From contig JBBINV010000007.1 of assembly GCA_037443705.1 (NCBI GenBank), positions 22,594 through 86,593 on the forward strand: a stretch of 64,000 bases of DNA. The letters run 5' to 3'. The translations under genes were made by a program, and so were the position numbers. Origin of the DNA: 2-02-FULL-66-14 sp037443705. Its GTDB lineage: Bacteria > Pseudomonadota > Gammaproteobacteria > Burkholderiales > SG8-39. Position 1 is the stretch's first letter. The number at the start of each line of letters is the position of its first letter. The notes below the pieces were generated by a model. The model searched no databases. It was not told the origin of the DNA and saw only the letters and a list, made by a program, of their open reading frames with translations. Below, piece by piece: positions 8,809 to 17,475 of this stretch.

Positions 8809-8899
8809 CGCGCAATCCTTTCGCGGCGGATTGTCCCGTGATGTTCCTCGCGGACGAACGGCGCCGGTTGATTGAGGTCAAGCTTTTCCTTCGAGCGGG

Positions 8900-8911
8900 T
8901 ATATTACGGCC
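8900..8911 (+). promoter_or_regulatory. -10 box directly before the SMP-30 gene
   Basis: TATATT at 8900-8905 lies six bases before the ATG at 8912, so transcription is expected to start at or next to the start codon. No Shine-Dalgarno sequence is present. A convincing -35 at standard spacing is not obvious. Confidence 0.4.
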
Positions 8912-9856
8912 ATGCCCGAGTGGACCCCGAGCGCGCGTTATCCCGACCCCGCGGTGGTCGCGGTGGACGAATCGTTCAACCGGCTGCGGCTTGCGCTCGC
9001 GAAAGTCGAGCGGCTCGCCACCGGGCTCACGCGCTGGGCCGAAGGGCCGGTGTGGTTCGGCGACCAGCGCGCGCTCGTCTGGAGCGACGTACCCGGCGAC
9101 TGCATGTGGCGCTGGGACGAGCAAAGCGGTGCGGTAAGCGTATTCCGCAGGCCCTCGGGCTTCGCCAACGGCAACACGCGCGACCGGCTGGGGCGGCTGC
9201 TCACCTGCGAGCACCTGGGGCGACGGGTGTGCCGTACGGAGCATGATGGAAGGGTGATCACGGTCGCCGATTCATTCGATGGCAAGCGACTCAACTCGCC
9301 CAACGACATCGTCTGCAAGTCGGACGGCTCGATCTGGTTTACCGATCCGAGCTTCGGGATCCTCGGATGGTACGAAGGATCGAAAGCGGAGCCCGAGCTC
9401 GCCACCAACGTTTATCGCGTCGATCCGCAGGGTGCGATCACGGTCGTGGCCGAAGGGATCAACCAGCCGAACGGCCTCGCCTTCTCGCCCGACGAGTCGG
9501 TTCTCTATGTCGTCGAGTCAAGGTCGGTGCCCCGGAAGATCCTGGCCTTCGATGTCATTCAGGAGAAAACCCTTGGAAATCGACGGACCCTCATCGATGC
9601 CGGTCCGAAGGGAACCCCCGACGGATTTCGCGTGGATGTCGAGGGCAATCTGTGGTGCGGCTGGGGCATGGGCGAGGCCGGTCTGGACGGCGTCCACGTG
9701 TTCAACCCCGACGGGCGCCTGATCGGCCGCATCGATCTCCCGGAGCGCTGCGCCAACGTCTGCTTCGGCGGCGTGCACCGCAATCGCCTTTTCATGGCGG
9801 CGAGCACGTCGCTTTACGCGCTCTACGTGAACACGCAGGGTGTCCCGTATTTCTGA
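8912..9856 (+). CDS. SMP-30/gluconolactonase/LRE family protein
   Basis: 314 aa six-bladed beta-propeller, likely a sugar lactonase. Family signatures are visible: RWAEGPVWFG (first metal-binding Glu), LNSPNDIVCKSDGSIWFTDPSFG (the Asn and substrate loop), NQPNGLAFSPDESVLYV (second metal-binding Asn), and GTPDGFRVDVEGNLWCGWG (catalytic Asp). Members hydrolyse gluconolactone-type lactones with a divalent metal. Its stop codon sits in the first copy of a 13-bp tandem repeat that leads into the large inverted repeat at 9864-9922. Confidence 0.9.
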   Translation: MPEWTPSARYPDPAVVAVDESFNRLRLALAKVERLATGLTRWAEGPVWFGDQRALVWSDVPGDCMWRWDEQSGAVSVFRRPSGFANGNTRDRLGRLLTCEHLGRRVCRTEHDGRVITVADSFDGKRLNSPNDIVCKSDGSIWFTDPSFGILGWYEGSKAEPELATNVYRVDPQGAITVVAEGINQPNGLAFSPDESVLYVVESRSVPRKILAFDVIQEKTLGNRRTLIDAGPKGTPDGFRVDVEGNLWCGWGMGEAGLDGVHVFNPDGRLIGRIDLPERCANVCFGGVHRNRLFMAASTSLYALYVNTQGVPYF

Positions 9857-9922
9857 TCGGGGTTTCTGATCGGGGTCAGACTCGACTTCCCACCGGAAAG
9901 TCGAGTCTGACCCCGATCAGAA
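9850..9922. repeat. 13-bp tandem duplication plus perfect 25-bp inverted repeat
   Basis: TTTCTGATCGGGG occurs twice in tandem (9850-9862, 9863-9875). From 9864 a perfect 25-bp arm pairs with 9898-9922 across a 9-base loop (9889-9897). The left end holds the stop codon of the plus-strand SMP-30 gene; the right arm holds the stop of the minus-strand dehydrogenase. It may act as a bidirectional terminator, but it has no T-tract. The core TCTGACCCCGAT recurs at 45361, with a near-copy at 24250-24265, so it is probably a dispersed repeat element. Confidence 0.85.
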
Positions 9923-10966
9923 GAGAATCACGCCCTTGCCGGAAGACTGCGCGTCGAACACGCGGTAGGCCTCGTCCGCCTGCTCGAGCCCCCAGCGATG
10001 GGTGAAGATCCGCTCCAGCTTGATGCCGTTGTCGGCGATGAAGCGTGCGCACTCGCCCATCCCCATCGCGCTGAAGGTCCAGGATCCCACGAGCGTGAGC
10101 TGCTTGCGCAGCATGTCGCGCGAAACGTCGAGGGTTACCTCGCCCCCTTCGCCGACGAAACACACCGTACCCCAGGTCTTCGCCGCGCGCACCGCGGAAA
10201 GGCGCGCGGAGGCTGCGCCGGTGCAGTCGAGCGCGAGGTCCACACCTTCGCCCCGGGTGAGGTCCCTGAGAGCTTTCTCGGGGTCCTCTTTCGACGCATT
10301 CACCACGGAATCGGCCCCGAACCCCTTGGCAAGTCCCAATCGCTCTTCATTCGTCTCGACCGCGATGACGCGCGCGCCCATCTTCGCCCCGATCAGGGTC
10401 GCCGAGAGTCCTACCGGCCCCTGGCCGAACACGGCGAGCGTTGCGCCGCCCGCGAGGTGCATGCGCCTGAGCGCCGCGTACGCGGTGCCGGTGCCGCACG
10501 CTACCGCCGCGCCTTCGGCGAAGGAGAGCTCGTCGGGCAGCGGCACGAGCGTGCGCACCGGAACCTTGAGGTATTCGGCGTGCCCCCCGTTCGCGGTGAC
10601 GCCGTAGACCGTGATCCCGGCGCGGCAGAGCTGCGACCAGCCGAGGCGGCAGTGCGGGCAAACCCCGCAGCCCGCGTAGTGATGGTCCATCACCCGCTGC
10701 CCGGTCGGCGTTTCGCGCTCGGAGACGCCGGGGCCGCGCGCCTCGATCACGCCGCAGGGCTCGTGCCCCGCGATGAAGGGCTCGGCGTCGCCGCCCAGGC
10801 CGAGCGCCTTCTGCGCTTCGCCCGGCGGCGAGCGGTAGAACTTCAAGTCCGAACCGCACATGCCCGAGGCCTTCATCCGGATCACCACCTCGCCCGGGCC
10901 GGGCGTGGGATCGGGAAATCTGCGTATCTCGATTCTGCGATTGCCGAGGAACACCGCGCCTAGCAT
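9917..10966 (-). CDS. zinc-dependent alcohol dehydrogenase (MDR family)
   Basis: 349 aa medium-chain dehydrogenase. The catalytic zinc site is seen in MCGSDL (about residue 37) and GHEPCG (about 67). The structural-zinc cysteines are in AGCGVCPHCRLGWSQLC, and the nucleotide-binding loop is GQGPVGLSATLIGAKMGA. Residues after the loop (VIAVETNEERL) include an acidic residue that favours NAD over NADP. Start at 10966 overlaps the preceding isomerase stop; the longer frame upstream is shadow. Last gene of the ten-gene operon, where it probably oxidises a polyol or hydroxy-acid intermediate. Confidence 0.88.
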   Translation of the reverse strand: MLGAVFLGNRRIEIRRFPDPTPGPGEVVIRMKASGMCGSDLKFYRSPPGEAQKALGLGGDAEPFIAGHEPCGVIEARGPGVSERETPTGQRVMDHHYAGCGVCPHCRLGWSQLCRAGITVYGVTANGGHAEYLKVPVRTLVPLPDELSFAEGAAVACGTGTAYAALRRMHLAGGATLAVFGQGPVGLSATLIGAKMGARVIAVETNEERLGLAKGFGADSVVNASKEDPEKALRDLTRGEGVDLALDCTGAASARLSAVRAAKTWGTVCFVGEGGEVTLDVSRDMLRKQLTLVGSWTFSAMGMGECARFIADNGIKLERIFTHRWGLEQADEAYRVFDAQSSGKGVILF

Positions 10967-11778
10967 TGGATATGCCTTTCCTTGCAGATACGAAGCACAT
11001 CGTCCGGATCGCGCTTCCACCAGTTGCGCTCCGAGAAGATCTCCACTTCGTGGAAGCCCGAATACCCGGCGGCCTCGATCCAGCTCCCGATCAGCTTCAG
11101 ATCGATCACTCCGTCACCCATCATGCCGCGGTCGTTCAGCAGATCGGTCGTGGGCACCAGCCAGTCGCAGATGTGATACGCCAGGATGCGGTTCTTCCCG
11201 GCTCGCCGGATCTGCGCCTCGAGCTTCGGGTCCCACCACACGTGATAGACGTCCACCGCCACGCCCACGCCTTCGCCAAGCGCATCGCAAAGGTCGAGCG
11301 CCTGCTCGAGCGTGTTCACGCACGCGCGCTCGGCCGCCTGCATGGGATGCAGCGGCTCGATCGCCAGCGGCACTCCCGCCTTTCGCGCTTCAGGAAGAAT
11401 TTCGGCAATGCCGTCCGCGATCCTCTTCCGGGCTGAAATCAAATCCGTCGATTCAGAAGGCAGACCCCCTACGACGAGCACCAGGCACTTTGCTCTCAGC
11501 TCGTGCGCTTCCTCGATCGCGCGCCGGTTGTCGTCGCGCCAGTTCTCCCGCGTGAAGAAGCCGCCGCGGCAGAGACCGGTCACGGTCAGGCCGTTTGCCC
11601 TGATCGACGAAACCGCATTTTTCAGCCCCATCTGCGCGACCTGGTCTCTCCACGGATTAATTCCGCGGATGCCGTGGCGCGCGCAGCCCTCGATCGCCTT
11701 CGCGAGCGTCCATTGCTTCCTGACGGTGGCCGTGTTGAGAGAGAGCTCGCCCACCGGTGAGTCCCTAAGCAATGCCAT
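10960..11778 (-). CDS. TIM-barrel sugar phosphate isomerase/epimerase-like protein
   Basis: 272 aa, AP-endonuclease-2-type TIM barrel. Metal-binding side chains expected at the barrel ends are present: Glu in LAIEPLHPM, Asp and His in VAVDVYHVWWDP, His in LAYHICDW, Asp/Asn in DRGMMGDGVIDL, and Glu in GFHEVEIFSE. Members isomerise or epimerise keto-sugars such as hydroxypyruvate, inosose or tagaturonate derivatives. Overlaps DUF993 at its start (14 bases) and the dehydrogenase at its end (7 bases). Confidence 0.85.
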   Translation of the reverse strand: MALLRDSPVGELSLNTATVRKQWTLAKAIEGCARHGIRGINPWRDQVAQMGLKNAVSSIRANGLTVTGLCRGGFFTRENWRDDNRRAIEEAHELRAKCLVLVVGGLPSESTDLISARKRIADGIAEILPEARKAGVPLAIEPLHPMQAAERACVNTLEQALDLCDALGEGVGVAVDVYHVWWDPKLEAQIRRAGKNRILAYHICDWLVPTTDLLNDRGMMGDGVIDLKLIGSWIEAAGYSGFHEVEIFSERNWWKRDPDDVLRICKERHIQC

Positions 11779-12922
11779 GCAAGGCGAGAAGCTGCTTCAT
11801 GCGCGCGCAGGCGAGCTCCGGATCGGCGAGGAGCCCCGCCGCATCGGCGAGCCGGAAAAGCTCCGCGAAATGGAGCACGTTCCGGGCCGACTGCTGCCCC
11901 CCGACCATGACGAAGTGATCCTGGTGGCCGTTCAGCCACGCAAGGAACACCAGGCCCGTCTTGTAGAAGCGCGTTGGCGCGCCGAAGATGTGCCGCGACA
12001 GCGCGACGGTCGGGGCGAGCGTTTCCCGGAAACGCTCGTTTTCGTTTCCAGCCAGAAAACCCAACGCCTGGGACGCGGCGGGTGCGATGGCGTCGAAGAT
12101 CCCGAGCAGCGCGTCGGAGTGCCCTTCGGCGTCGCCCTCGATCAGCTCGGCGAAGTTGAAGTCGTCGCCGGTGTACATGCGCACGCCCTTCGGCAGGCGC
12201 CGGCGCATGGCGATCTCCTTGTTTTTGTCGAGTAACGAGATCTTTATTCCATCGATCTTCGATTTGTTTCTTTCAATGACGGAAAGACAGATCTCCATCG
12301 CTTCGCGGTGATCGTCCTTGCCCCAGTAGGCCGCGAGCGCGGGGTCGAACATCTCGCCGAGCCAGTGGATGATCACCGGCTCCCTGACCTGCGAGAGGAT
12401 CCGGTCGTAGACCTGGCCGTAGGCATCGGGGGATTTCGCGCACGCCGCGAGCGCGCGACTCGCCATCAGGATGATGCGCCCGCCGAGCTTTTCGATTTCC
12501 CCGCACTGGAGCTCGTAGGCGGAGATGACGTCATTGACCGAAAAGTCGCCGCGCGCCGCCAAATGATCCGTGCCTGCCCCGGACCAGACGGCCGCATTCG
12601 GAACTGACCTGGCCTCCTTCACCGTCCTGCGGATGAGCTCCAGCGAACTCGCCCAATCCAGCCCCATGCCGCGCTGCGCGGTGTCCATCGCCTCGGCAAC
12701 GCCGAAGCCCCAGGACCAGAGGTACCGCCGGTAGCGAAGCGTCGCCTCCCAGTCGATCGCTGCCTCGAGCCACGGCTCGCGCGCCGAAAGGGGGGCCGCC
12801 ACGACGTGGGCCGCGGCGAGCGCGACGCGGTTGAAGGGGCGTTCGGGCTTTCTGAAGGGCTTGGGTCCCCGGAGCGTGTAACCCGAAATCCCTCCCCCGG
12901 CCTCAGGCAGCTCGATCTTCAT
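11765..12922 (-). CDS. DUF993 family protein (dihydrodipicolinate synthase-like fold)
   Basis: 385 aa; start at 12922 (ATG overlapping the upstream Gfo/Idh stop, ATGA). The protein matches the DUF993 pattern with a TIM-barrel aldolase-like core. A lysine in KIDGIKISLLDKNKE occupies the position expected for a Schiff-base lysine, and DPALAAYWG and GVRMYTGDDFNF are recognisable conserved stretches. The reaction is not established. Its constant companions, a Gfo/Idh oxidoreductase and a TIM-barrel isomerase, are also its neighbours here, which suggests successive steps on one sugar-like substrate, with DUF993 as lyase or aldolase. Confidence 0.83.
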   Translation of the reverse strand: MKIELPEAGGGISGYTLRGPKPFRKPERPFNRVALAAAHVVAAPLSAREPWLEAAIDWEATLRYRRYLWSWGFGVAEAMDTAQRGMGLDWASSLELIRRTVKEARSVPNAAVWSGAGTDHLAARGDFSVNDVISAYELQCGEIEKLGGRIILMASRALAACAKSPDAYGQVYDRILSQVREPVIIHWLGEMFDPALAAYWGKDDHREAMEICLSVIERNKSKIDGIKISLLDKNKEIAMRRRLPKGVRMYTGDDFNFAELIEGDAEGHSDALLGIFDAIAPAASQALGFLAGNENERFRETLAPTVALSRHIFGAPTRFYKTGLVFLAWLNGHQDHFVMVGGQQSARNVLHFAELFRLADAAGLLADPELACARMKQLLALHGIA

Positions 12923-14079
12923 GCCTTCAGCCGCGGAACGTCGAGCCACTTCTTCCGCGCCCAGCTCTTCAGGCCGAGCTCGGCGAGCTGCACGCCCTTC
13001 GCGCCCTCGAGCAGGTTCCAGCGGAAGCCTCCTTCGCCGGCGACATGCTTCAGGAACAGCTCCCACTGTGCCTTGAACGCGTTGTCGTAGCGCTCATCGG
13101 GCGCTTCCTCCCAGCCGTCGAAGAAATCGACCGGCTGCGGGATGTCCGGGTTCCAGACCGGCTTTGGCGTTTTCTCGTAACTTTGAACGAAGCATTTTCT
13201 CAATCCGGCGACGGCGCTGCCTTTCGTGCCGTCGACCTGGAGCGTGAGCAGGTCGTCGCGCCGCACGCGCACCGCCCACGAGCTGTTGAAGTGCGCGATC
13301 ACGCCCCCTGCGAGCTCGAACGTCGCGTAGGCGGCGTCGTCGGCGGTGGCGCGGTACTTTCTCCCGCCTTCGTCCCAGCGCCACGGGATGTGCGTGGCGC
13401 CGCGGCACGACACCGCCTTCACCTCGCCGAAAAGGTTGTCGAGCACGTAGCGCCAGTGGCACAGCATGTCGAGGATGATCCCGCCGCCGTCGCTCTTCCG
13501 GTAGTTCCACGACGGCCGCTGCGCGGGCGGTTGCCCCGCCTGCGCATCGCCCTCGAACACCCAGTAACCGAACTCCCCGCGTACCGAAAGGATCCGGCCG
13601 AAGAAGCCCTCGTCGCGCAGCCTTGCGAGCTTGAGCAGCCCCGGGAGCCAGAGCTTGTCCTGCACCACGCCATGCCTGATTCGCGCTTTTCTGGCCTTTC
13701 GATACAAGGCCATTGCCTCGGAAAGCGACGTCGCAACCGGTTTCTCGCAATAGACATGCTTTCCCGCGCGGATCGCCATCGCGAGGAGCTTCGGCCGCAA
13801 CTGCGTGGAAGCGGCGTCGAAGAACACGGCGTCATCGGGATTCCCGAGCGCCGCCTCCAGGTCGGTCGTCCACCGCTCGAGACCGTGCTCCCTCACGAGA
13901 TTCTGCAGCTTGCCCGCTTTCCTTCCCACGAGGATCGGGTCGGGGATCAGGCGCGTGCCGTCCTTGAGCGCCACGCCGCCCTGCCGGCGGATCTCGAGGA
14001 TCGAACGGATGAGGTGCTGGTTCATGCCCATCCGGCCGGTGACGCCGTGCATGATGATGCCGAGTCGCTTTTCCGCCAT
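12919..14079 (-). CDS. Gfo/Idh/MocA family oxidoreductase
   Basis: 386 aa. The Rossmann motif is unusual: GIIMHGVTGRMGMNQHL, a TGRMG loop resembling DapB rather than the usual GxGxxG. The conserved Lys-containing motif of the family is clear: GKHVYCEKPVATSLSEA. The C-terminal domain contains GGGIILDMLCHWRYVLDNLFG, with the catalytic-site Asp and His. It is expected to oxidise a sugar or polyol hydroxyl with NAD(P). Coupled to DUF993 by an ATGA overlap. A 10-base gap separates it from the truncated VOC ORF. Confidence 0.87.
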   Translation of the reverse strand: MAEKRLGIIMHGVTGRMGMNQHLIRSILEIRRQGGVALKDGTRLIPDPILVGRKAGKLQNLVREHGLERWTTDLEAALGNPDDAVFFDAASTQLRPKLLAMAIRAGKHVYCEKPVATSLSEAMALYRKARKARIRHGVVQDKLWLPGLLKLARLRDEGFFGRILSVRGEFGYWVFEGDAQAGQPPAQRPSWNYRKSDGGGIILDMLCHWRYVLDNLFGEVKAVSCRGATHIPWRWDEGGRKYRATADDAAYATFELAGGVIAHFNSSWAVRVRRDDLLTLQVDGTKGSAVAGLRKCFVQSYEKTPKPVWNPDIPQPVDFFDGWEEAPDERYDNAFKAQWELFLKHVAGEGGFRWNLLEGAKGVQLAELGLKSWARKKWLDVPRLKA

Positions 14080-14089
14080 CGCTATTCCC

Positions 14090-14128
14090 CTAGCTGGTGT
14101 GGTTGGCTCCGAGAACGCGGAATGTCAT
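14090..14128 (-). pseudogene. 12-codon remnant of a VOC/glyoxalase gene
   Basis: The ATG at 14128 overlaps the enolase-family stop in the ATGA way used throughout this operon. The 12 codons read MTFRVLGANHTS and then TAG. VLGANHTS is the usual opening of a group of VOC-family proteins, which continue FTVS..LDR. The rest of the gene is absent and the next gene starts 10 bases further on. This looks like a nearly complete deletion of one operon member. Confidence 0.5.
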
Positions 14129-15456
14129 GACACCCTCCTCATCGCATTCCAATCGGGCATGGCTTGACTCGCATATCCGTTGCACTCGAGCGACTTGATG
14201 GAAAGGACTCCATCCCGAATCCGGACCCTCGCCGCCCCATGGCTGCGCTCGTAGAGATCCGGATGCGCGGCGAGAAACGCTTCTTGCTCGCTTTGCGGCA
14301 GTCCGGCCATGCCGTTCACATAGTGGTGGCCGTTGCGCTCGACGTGCGAAAGGCCGAGGAGCGAGACGAGCGCGAGATCCTGCTGCAGCGCGAGCCCGGG
14401 CTGATTCGTGAGGTCTTCGCCCGACATGAAGTATTCGGGTCCCCACGCGTCGCACCGCGCCCGATTGACGAGCGACTTGTAGATTCCCTTGCATGTCTTC
14501 GAGGACACGCCGCGGTAGCCGAGCGCCTTGGCGCGCGCAAAAGCGTCGAGCGAATCGTCCGATTCGTCGATAATCACGGGCCGGTCGATCCCGGCAACGT
14601 GACATTCGAGCGCGCGCTTTCGCGCGACCGGCTGCTCCAGGTACAGAATGCTCTCGGTGAGGCGCTTCAGGCGCGAATCCGATTTCATTCCTCTCCATAG
14701 CTCCACCACGCCTTCCATGTCCTCGTACTGCTCGTTGCCGTCGAGCGTGGCGAAATAGTCCCCGGGAATGCGGTCGAGCACCGCGGCGACTGCGGAGAGC
14801 CGCTCGAGGTCGGCCGCCGGATCGCCGCTCACCTTGAGCTTGAAGTAGCGGTGGCGGTAGCGCGTGATCGCCTCTTCGAGCGTCTCGGGCAGCCCGTCGC
14901 CCACCCGTTCGCGTACGTCCGCCGCGGTGATCGGGTCCGCGAGCCCTACCGTGTGCCGCGCGGCGAGTGCGCGACGCGGCTCGAGCCGGGCAAACACGCG
15001 CGGCAGGTCGAGCCCTTCGAACGCCGACGCCCCGATCAGGTTCCGCCGGATCGCCTCGTAGAACGACACCCCCAGAGCGCGGCAGAGCGCATCGAGAAGC
15101 GCGCGATCCACGAGCGCCGGGCCGAAGTTTTCCGCGAGCCCCCTTTTCGCGTGGGAGCGGAAATGCCCCCAGGCGCTGTCTTCCGGTGCCTCGCCGTATT
15201 CGGCCCGTGCGGCGCGCAGCGACTCCCGCAATTGCCCGATGTCGTCGTCGTTCGAGCGCGCCGGGTCCTTGCGGAACCACTTCGGCACCATCATCTCCGC
15301 CGCCGCGCCCTCGGCTTCGCGGCCGTCGGCGAGCCGGATGCGCGCGCGTGCGAACGCCTGCGGCGCCTCGGTGAGCGTGACCACGCCGAAGCGAAACGGC
15401 AGTCGCAAGCGCACGTCGCGCTCCAGCAGTTCTACCGAGATGATCCTGAACCTCAC
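14125..15456 (-). CDS. enolase-superfamily (mandelate racemase/muconate lactonizing) protein
   Basis: 443 aa from a GTG at 15456 that overlaps the GNAT stop (GTGA). Catalytic features of the superfamily are visible in order: the K-x-K strand in RYFKLKVSGD, metal ligands in FATLDGNEQYE, LYLEQPVAR and VIIDESDDS, and a second general-base lysine in GVSSKTCKGIYKS. The enzyme abstracts the alpha proton of a carboxylate, as in acid-sugar dehydratases or racemases. Which acid is used cannot be read. Its place between the transporter and the Gfo/Idh/DUF993 genes makes a sugar acid likely. Confidence 0.85.
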   Translation of the reverse strand: MRFRIISVELLERDVRLRLPFRFGVVTLTEAPQAFARARIRLADGREAEGAAAEMMVPKWFRKDPARSNDDDIGQLRESLRAARAEYGEAPEDSAWGHFRSHAKRGLAENFGPALVDRALLDALCRALGVSFYEAIRRNLIGASAFEGLDLPRVFARLEPRRALAARHTVGLADPITAADVRERVGDGLPETLEEAITRYRHRYFKLKVSGDPAADLERLSAVAAVLDRIPGDYFATLDGNEQYEDMEGVVELWRGMKSDSRLKRLTESILYLEQPVARKRALECHVAGIDRPVIIDESDDSLDAFARAKALGYRGVSSKTCKGIYKSLVNRARCDAWGPEYFMSGEDLTNQPGLALQQDLALVSLLGLSHVERNGHHYVNGMAGLPQSEQEAFLAAHPDLYERSHGAARVRIRDGVLSIKSLECNGYASQAMPDWNAMRRVS

Positions 15457-16097
15457 CGGGAATTTGCGAGCTTCGTCCGCTGGCGTCCTTCGGAATCGAA
15501 ATTTGAGGGATCGAGCCAGCGCTCGAAGCGGCCGCGAAGCGCCGGCCACTCGGCGTCGATGATGGAGAACCACGCGGTATCGCGGTTCGCGCCTTTCACC
15601 CACATGTGCTGGCGGAACAGCCCCTCGCAGGTGAAGCCGAAGCGCCGCGCCGCGGCCTTCGAGGGCTCGTTCCGGTCGTTGCACTTCCACTCGAAGCGCC
15701 GGTAGCCGAGCTCGTCGAATACGTACTTCGCCGCGAGATAAAGCGCCTCGGTTGCGACGCGCGTGCGCGCTATCGCCGGTCCCCAGAGGATGTTTCCGAT
15801 CTCGATCACGCCGTGCTCGGGCACGATGCGCATGAGCGCCTGGCGCCCGCCCGCCGCGCCCGTGGCGCGATCGACGACGCAATGAAACAGCGGGTCCTCG
15901 AGCACCGAGCACCGGGCGATCCACGATATCACGTCGTCCAGGCTCTTCGGCGGGACGTCGAACAGGTAATCGAAGCTCCTCGGGTCCCCGGATGCGGCGA
16001 GCAGGCCTTCGGCATGCCCGGCCGAAAGGGGCTCGAGCCGCGCATAGCGGCCTTCGAGCGCAACCCGTTGCGGGCGCGGCCTCGGCAACGCCGTCAT
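15453..16097 (-). CDS. GNAT family N-acetyltransferase (RimJ/RimL-like)
   Basis: 214 aa. The N-terminal GRYARLEPLSAGHAEGLLAA, the central IEIGNILWGPAIARTRVATEALYL (acetyl-CoA loop, degenerate) and YRRFEWKCNDRNEPSKAAARRFGF are typical of RimJ/RimL-like transferases of about 200 residues. The target, either a protein N-terminus or a small molecule, is unknown. Both ends overlap neighbours by 4 bases within the catabolic operon, which is an odd place for a ribosomal modification enzyme and argues for a small-molecule role. Confidence 0.85.
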   Translation of the reverse strand: MTALPRPRPQRVALEGRYARLEPLSAGHAEGLLAASGDPRSFDYLFDVPPKSLDDVISWIARCSVLEDPLFHCVVDRATGAAGGRQALMRIVPEHGVIEIGNILWGPAIARTRVATEALYLAAKYVFDELGYRRFEWKCNDRNEPSKAAARRFGFTCEGLFRQHMWVKGANRDTAWFSIIDAEWPALRGRFERWLDPSNFDSEGRQRTKLANSR

Positions 16098-16717
16098 TTG
16101 CGCAGGTAGCCGAGCACGAGCCCGGTCATGTGCCGCAGCCGCGCGGCCTTGTGCCGCGGCGCGAGGAGATCCCGCTCGAAGATGGTCGAGAGCGTGTGCC
16201 GGTTGCTCAGATAGAAGTAGCCCAGGCCCGCGATCGAGATGTAGAGCTGCACCGGGTCGACTCCGCTGCGGAACTTCCCCTCGCGGGCGCCGCGCCGGAG
16301 GATGTCATCGAGCAGCAGCACGAACGGCGAGTGCAGTGCGGGGATCTTGCGCGAGCGCTTCAGGTGCCGCGCGCGGTGCAGGTTCTCGCTGTTCAACAGC
16401 GTGATGAATTCGGGATGCGCGAGGTAGTAGTTCCAGGTGAACTCGACCAGGCGCCGGATGCCCTCCTCGGGAGCGAGGTTCTCGAGGTGCATCTTCTGCT
16501 CCGCGGCGCGGATGCGCGCATACTCGGCCTCCAGCACCGCGAGAAACAGATCCTCCTTGTTGCCGTAGTAGTAATAGAGCATGCGCTTGTTGGCGCCGGC
16601 GCGCGCCGCGATCCGGTCCACGCGCGCGCCGCCCAGCCCGTGACGGGCGAACTCGGCCGTCGCCGCGGCGAGGATGCGGCCCTGGTTTCTCTCCGGGTTG
16701 CGCTTGCCGCCCTTCAT
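16094..16717 (-). CDS. TetR/AcrR family transcriptional regulator
   Basis: 207 aa. N-terminal HTH of TetR type: ILAAATAEFARHGLGGARVDRIAARAGANKRMLYYYYGNKEDLFLAV. The C-terminal ligand domain contains LVEFTWNYYLAHPEFITLLNSEN, as in RutR/NicS-type regulators. Encoded inside the operon between the GNAT and ABC ATPase genes with 4-base overlaps, so it is probably the operon's own ligand-responsive regulator. The dyad TTAAC-N6-GTTAA at 19291-19306 is a plausible operator. Assignment of regulator to site is inference. Confidence 0.9.
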   Translation of the reverse strand: MKGGKRNPERNQGRILAAATAEFARHGLGGARVDRIAARAGANKRMLYYYYGNKEDLFLAVLEAEYARIRAAEQKMHLENLAPEEGIRRLVEFTWNYYLAHPEFITLLNSENLHRARHLKRSRKIPALHSPFVLLLDDILRRGAREGKFRSGVDPVQLYISIAGLGYFYLSNRHTLSTIFERDLLAPRHKAARLRHMTGLVLGYLRK

Positions 16718-17475
16718 TCCATCCCCAGCAGGCGGTAGATGCGGCGCGTGTACTCGCCGAAGCTCTCGTGGGTCTTCAGGTCGAGCGTCCTCGGGTGGGG
16801 CAGCTCGATCGGGAAGTTATCGGCCATCCGCGCCGGGCCCGCGGTGAGCACCACCACTCGCGAGCCGAGGAACACCGCCTCCGAGATCCCGTGCGTGACG
16901 AACACGATCGTCTTCCCCGCCTCCCTCCAGATGCGGAGGAGCTCCAGGTTCATCTTCTCGCGCGTAAGCGCGTCCAGAGCCCCGAAGGGCTCGTCCATCA
17001 GGACGAGCTTCGGGTCGTGCACGAGCGCGCGCGCGATCGCCGCGCGCTGCTGCATCCCTCCGGAGAGCTCGTACGGGTACTTGTCCTCGGAACCGGCAAG
17101 ACCCACCAGCGCAAGGAGATCTCTCGCCCGTTCCCTGGATTCCTTCGGAGCCAAACCAAGGATTTCCGCGGGCAGGAGCACGTTCTCGAGAATGCGCCGC
17201 CACTTGAGGAGCAGCGGCGCCTGGAACACCATCCCCACGTCGCGCGAGGGATCGAACGGGTGATCCTTCGTGCCGATCCTCACCTCGCCGCCGTCCGCCG
17301 GGTGCAGCCCCGCCAGGATCTTGAGGAGCGTCGATTTCCCGCAACCCGAGGGTCCCACGAGCGAAACGAGCTCGCCCGGCATCACGTCGAAGGTCGCATC
17401 CGAGATCGCGAGGTGCTCGGCCTTGCCGCGCCGATAGACCTTCTTGACCCCCGAGAGGCGGATGAACGGCTCCAT
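16714..17475 (-). CDS. ABC transporter ATP-binding protein (SsuB/TauB-like)
   Basis: 253 aa importer ATPase. Walker A GPSGCGKST, signature YELSGGMQQR, Walker B KLVLMDEPFGALD, and switch His in VFVTHGISEAVF are all intact. The family serves nitrate/sulfonate/taurine/thiamine-precursor-type importers. It partners with the permease directly upstream and with the NMT1-type binding protein encoded divergently at 19384. Stop codon overlaps the TetR start (ATGA). Confidence 0.93.
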   Translation of the reverse strand: MEPFIRLSGVKKVYRRGKAEHLAISDATFDVMPGELVSLVGPSGCGKSTLLKILAGLHPADGGEVRIGTKDHPFDPSRDVGMVFQAPLLLKWRRILENVLLPAEILGLAPKESRERARDLLALVGLAGSEDKYPYELSGGMQQRAAIARALVHDPKLVLMDEPFGALDALTREKMNLELLRIWREAGKTIVFVTHGISEAVFLGSRVVVLTAGPARMADNFPIELPHPRTLDLKTHESFGEYTRRIYRLLGME

